From Bacillota bacterium (GTDB lineage: Bacteria > Bacillota_A > Clostridia > Lachnospirales > WQUN01), in the NCBI GenBank assembly GCA_009786175.1, contig WQTQ01000214.1, forward strand, positions 1 through 26,337: a stretch of DNA of 26,337 nt. Reading direction: 5' to 3'. Every line of letters starts with the position of its first letter. Positions within the stretch are counted from its first letter, which is position 1. Shown piece by piece: positions 24,075 through 26,337 of this stretch. The notes beneath the pieces are model-generated. The model searched no databases and was not told where the DNA came from. It saw only the letters and a list, made by a program, of their open reading frames with translations. The translations under genes and the position numbers were made by a program.

Positions 24075-25070
24075 TCACACCCCTTCTTTTTTATGCTCTG
24101 CTTCAAACAGCAGACAGCGTACAAAATGCTCTGGGGCAACCTCTGTATTACGTGGTGCAGCCAGAGAACACCGGGGCATTACGTTGTCGCACCTGGGGTG
24201 GAAAGGGCAGCCGGGCGGCAGGTTCATTGGGTCCGGCATTATGCCCTTAATGGGGACAAGACGCTCTTCGTCCTTTTTGATGTCCGGAAGCGAATTAAAC
24301 AGCCCGATTGTATACGGGTGCTTGGGGTTTTTGAACAGCTCAAATTTATCGGCTGTTTCCACAACACTGCCCGCATACATTATGGCCACTTTATCACATA
24401 TTTCTGCCACTATGCCCAAGTCGTGGGTAATCATTATCATGGAGGTATTAAATTCGACTTTTAGCTGCTTCATAAGTTCCAAAACCTGAGCCTGAATAGT
24501 AACGTCAAGTGCAGTTGTAGGCTCGTCTGCTATAAGAAGGATAGGGTTGCAGGCCAACGCAATTGCAATGCCAACCCGCTGGCGCATTCCGCCGGAAAAC
24601 TGATGCGGATACTCCCGGGCCCGCTCTTTGCGTATACCCACCTTCTCTAACATATCTTCGGCCTTTTCCATTGCTTTTTGCGCCGTTACGTTTTCGTGCA
24701 AAAGTACAACCTCTGCAATTTGATCACGAACAGGAATAACAGGGTTGAGACTTGTCATAGGGTCTTGGAAAATCATAGATATTTTACTGCCCCTGACCTT
24801 GCGCATTTCTGCTTCGCTAATATCCAGCAAGTTGCGTCCTTCAAACTCGATTTTGCCGTCTACAACAAGGCCCGGCGGACTTTGTACAAGGCGCATTATC
24901 CCAAGTGCCGTGGTGGTTTTGCCTGCCCCTGTCTCACCTACAAGACCAATGGTTTCGCCGGGTTTAAGCGAGAAGTTCAAATCATTTACGGCATGAACCG
25001 TGCCTTCTTCGATAAAAAAATGTATGCTTAAATTATTGATGTCCAGTAGCTTTTCATTATCGTTTGCCAT
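24075..25070 (-). CDS. oppD: Peptide-type ABC transporter ATPase OppD/DppD
   Basis: This 331-aa ATPase has Walker [10 protein letters not shown] (45-53), Q-loop [11 protein letters not shown], signature [12 protein letters not shown], Walker [13 protein letters not shown] and the His switch [14 protein letters not shown]. The C-terminal region carries the oligopeptide-transporter motif [18 protein letters not shown], a Cys-rich signature of Opp/Dpp ATPases. It pairs with OppF as a heterodimeric motor. The ATG lies 2 nt after the oppC stop, with GAAGGGG upstream, and its own stop is 4 nt before oppF, so these genes are one transcript. Signature, Walker and switch residues are all intact. Confidence 0.94.
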   Translation of the reverse strand: MANDNEKLLDINNLSIHFFIEEGTVHAVNDLNFSLKPGETIGLVGETGAGKTTTALGIMRLVQSPPGLVVDGKIEFEGRNLLDISEAEMRKVRGSKISMIFQDPMTSLNPVIPVRDQIAEVVLLHENVTAQKAMEKAEDMLEKVGIRKERAREYPHQFSGGMRQRVGIAIALACNPILLIADEPTTALDVTIQAQVLELMKQLKVEFNTSMIMITHDLGIVAEICDKVAIMYAGSVVETADKFELFKNPKHPYTIGLFNSLPDIKKDEERLVPIKGIMPDPMNLPPGCPFHPRCDNVMPRCSLAAPRNTEVAPEHFVRCLLFEAEHKKEGV

Positions 25071-25072
25071 AG

Positions 25073-26035
25073 TTACTGCCCCTTCGCTTCGTTGTTTTTT
25101 GCCGCTTGTTTTGCAAGCAAGATACGCCTGAAACGCTTTTTAGAGAAACCGCCGGAGCGTAATTTCGGGTCTAAAGCATCGCGCAGGCCGTCGCCCATCA
25201 TATTAAGGGCAAAAACTATCAAGGCAATCATAAGGCCCGGAAACAGCGTAAGATGCCAGTATCCCGCAAGCATACGAACGCGTCCGTCAGACAGCATTGC
25301 CCCCCATTCCGGGGTAGGAGCATTAAGGCCAAGTCCAATGAACGAAAGCCCTGCAGCAGCCATAACCGCACCTGCCATACCCATAGAGGCTTCTACGATT
25401 ATAGGTGCCATGCAGTTTGGCAGTATGTGCCGCCTTATTATACGAAAATCGCTTGCGCCCGCAGCCCGTGCAGCTTCTACAAATTCCTGGCCTTTTATGG
25501 CCAAAACCTGCGCCCGCACGGTACGGGCATAAATGGGTATCGCCCCTATACCAACGGCAATCATAACATTGTGCATACCCCCGCCGCCCATAGCTGCAGC
25601 AATTGCAATCGCAAGCAGTATGTTTGGTACCGCCAGCAAAATATCGATAAACCTCATTATTATGTTGTCCGAAATACCGCCGTAAAAGCCTGAAATGGCC
25701 CCAAGGGGTATTCCAACAAATATGCCTATGGCAACTACAACAAAGCCGACAGATAAAGAAATTCTGGAACCGTGTATAATGCGTGCGAATACATCACGGC
25801 CAAGGTCGTCGGTACCAAACCAGTTTTCGCGGCTGGGGAATTGACGGACATTGCCCCAATCTTGCAAATTATAGCCGGGGTGCATGTCTGTGCCCGGTGC
25901 TATTACGTCTGCAAATATGGCCACCGCAAACAATAAAAGTATTATGACTAGACCTGTCATAGCAAGCGGGTTTTTCTTAAAACGCTTCCAAATTTCTGCA
26001 AATTGGCTGCGCTTCTTTCTTGGCTTAATTTCCAT
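25073..26035 (-). CDS. oppC: Peptide-type ABC transporter permease OppC/DppC
   Basis: This 320-aa permease opens with a positively charged N-terminus and the OppC_N domain (FKKNPLAMTGLVIILLLFAVAIFADVIAP), then GTDDLGRDVFARIIHGSRISL, the family signature. Five further membrane segments follow. The EAA loop that docks the ATPase is EFVEAARAAGASDFRIIRRHILPN. The C-terminal part is GLSFIGLGLNAPTPEWGAML, also typical. It follows oppB after 11 nt with a GGGGGGAT ribosome binding site, and oppD starts 2 nt after its stop. Nothing unusual is visible. Confidence 0.94.
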   Translation of the reverse strand: MEIKPRKKRSQFAEIWKRFKKNPLAMTGLVIILLLFAVAIFADVIAPGTDMHPGYNLQDWGNVRQFPSRENWFGTDDLGRDVFARIIHGSRISLSVGFVVVAIGIFVGIPLGAISGFYGGISDNIIMRFIDILLAVPNILLAIAIAAAMGGGGMHNVMIAVGIGAIPIYARTVRAQVLAIKGQEFVEAARAAGASDFRIIRRHILPNCMAPIIVEASMGMAGAVMAAAGLSFIGLGLNAPTPEWGAMLSDGRVRMLAGYWHLTLFPGLMIALIVFALNMMGDGLRDALDPKLRSGGFSKKRFRRILLAKQAAKNNEAKGQ

Positions 26036-26046
26036 GCTTATCCCCC

Positions 26047-26337
26047 CTATCTATATTGCGAACGAATTCGCGGGTCTATAAAAGCATACAGTATGTCCAC
26101 AAACAGATTGACAAAGCTAAAAGATACGGCAATAAGCAGAACACCGCCTATGGCTATAGGCCAATCTCTTAGGAAAAACGCACTTACCATAAATGCGCCC
26201 AGGCCCGGTATTGCAAAAATTGTTTCTGTAAGTACGGCACCGCCCAACAAAAATCCAAAACTAAGCCCTGCTGTGGTAGTTACGGGTATCAGCGCGTTTT
26301 TTAGTGCGTGACGGAAAATGACTTTCTGTTCCGTTTG
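26047..26337 (-). CDS. oppB: Peptide-type ABC transporter permease OppB/DppB, C-terminal part
   Basis: Only the last 96 codons are in the window; the gene continues past the right edge with an open frame. The visible part starts within the EAA docking loop (QKVIFRHALKNALIPVTTTAGL). It continues through LLGGAVLTETIFAIPGLGAFMVSAFFLRDWPIAIG and ends with VDILYAFIDPRIRSQYR, the usual OppB C-terminus. It forms the channel with OppC. Whether a family 5 peptide-binding protein is encoded further upstream cannot be seen. Confidence 0.92.
   Translation of the reverse strand, partial: QTEQKVIFRHALKNALIPVTTTAGLSFGFLLGGAVLTETIFAIPGLGAFMVSAFFLRDWPIAIGGVLLIAVSFSFVNLFVDILYAFIDPRIRSQYR

Noticed and set aside
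25092..25693. Two 146-codon plus-strand frames opposite oppC
   Set aside because: Both are shadows of a high-confidence permease gene.
1..26337. CRISPR arrays, tRNA or rRNA genes, insertion sequences
   Set aside because: No regularly spaced repeats, cloverleaf or rRNA motifs, or transposase-like products were found on either strand.

Overview
The window reads as chromosome of a low-to-mid GC Gram-positive anaerobe, most likely a Clostridia-type member of the Bacillota. The assignment rests on AddA instead of RecB, WalJ beside MurA, the paired radical-SAM/TIGR03915 DNA-repair genes, AGGAGG-like ribosome binding sites, lipobox and Gram-positive signal peptides, and T-rich intrinsic terminators. 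No mobile element, CRISPR array, tRNA or rRNA was recognised. All genes lie on the minus strand except the two repair genes at 2735-4812.

Left part (1-7111): the N-terminus of addA at the edge; a membrane-anchored S41 peptidase; a 400-bp divergent spacer that appears to hold an orphan small-RNA unit (near-consensus promoter, hairpin, terminator-like stem, no ORF); the plus-strand radical SAM and TIGR03915 pair; then murA followed 3 nt later by walJ.

Middle (7057-11400): a carA-carB operon with a clear promoter and terminators on both sides. CarA keeps the family fold signatures, but all three catalytic residues of its glutaminase triad are gone: the Cys is Asp and the His-Pro-Glu stretch is deleted. 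The enzyme is therefore predicted to use ammonia instead of glutamine. This is the most striking observation in the window.

Right part (11408-26337): two very large tandem secreted subtilisin-like proteases (1561 and 1498 aa). They are paralogues with intact Asp-His-Ser triads, a propeptide, an extra beta domain before the catalytic core, a PA insert and a shared C-terminal module of unknown function. Upstream lies an operon transcribed right to left: oppB (partial), oppC, oppD, oppF, a small membrane protein and a lipoprotein substrate-binding protein. That binding protein looks like family 1 (carbohydrate-type), not the usual peptide-binding family 5. A simple reading is that the cell digests external protein with the two proteases and imports the peptides, but the binding-protein mismatch leaves the substrate open.
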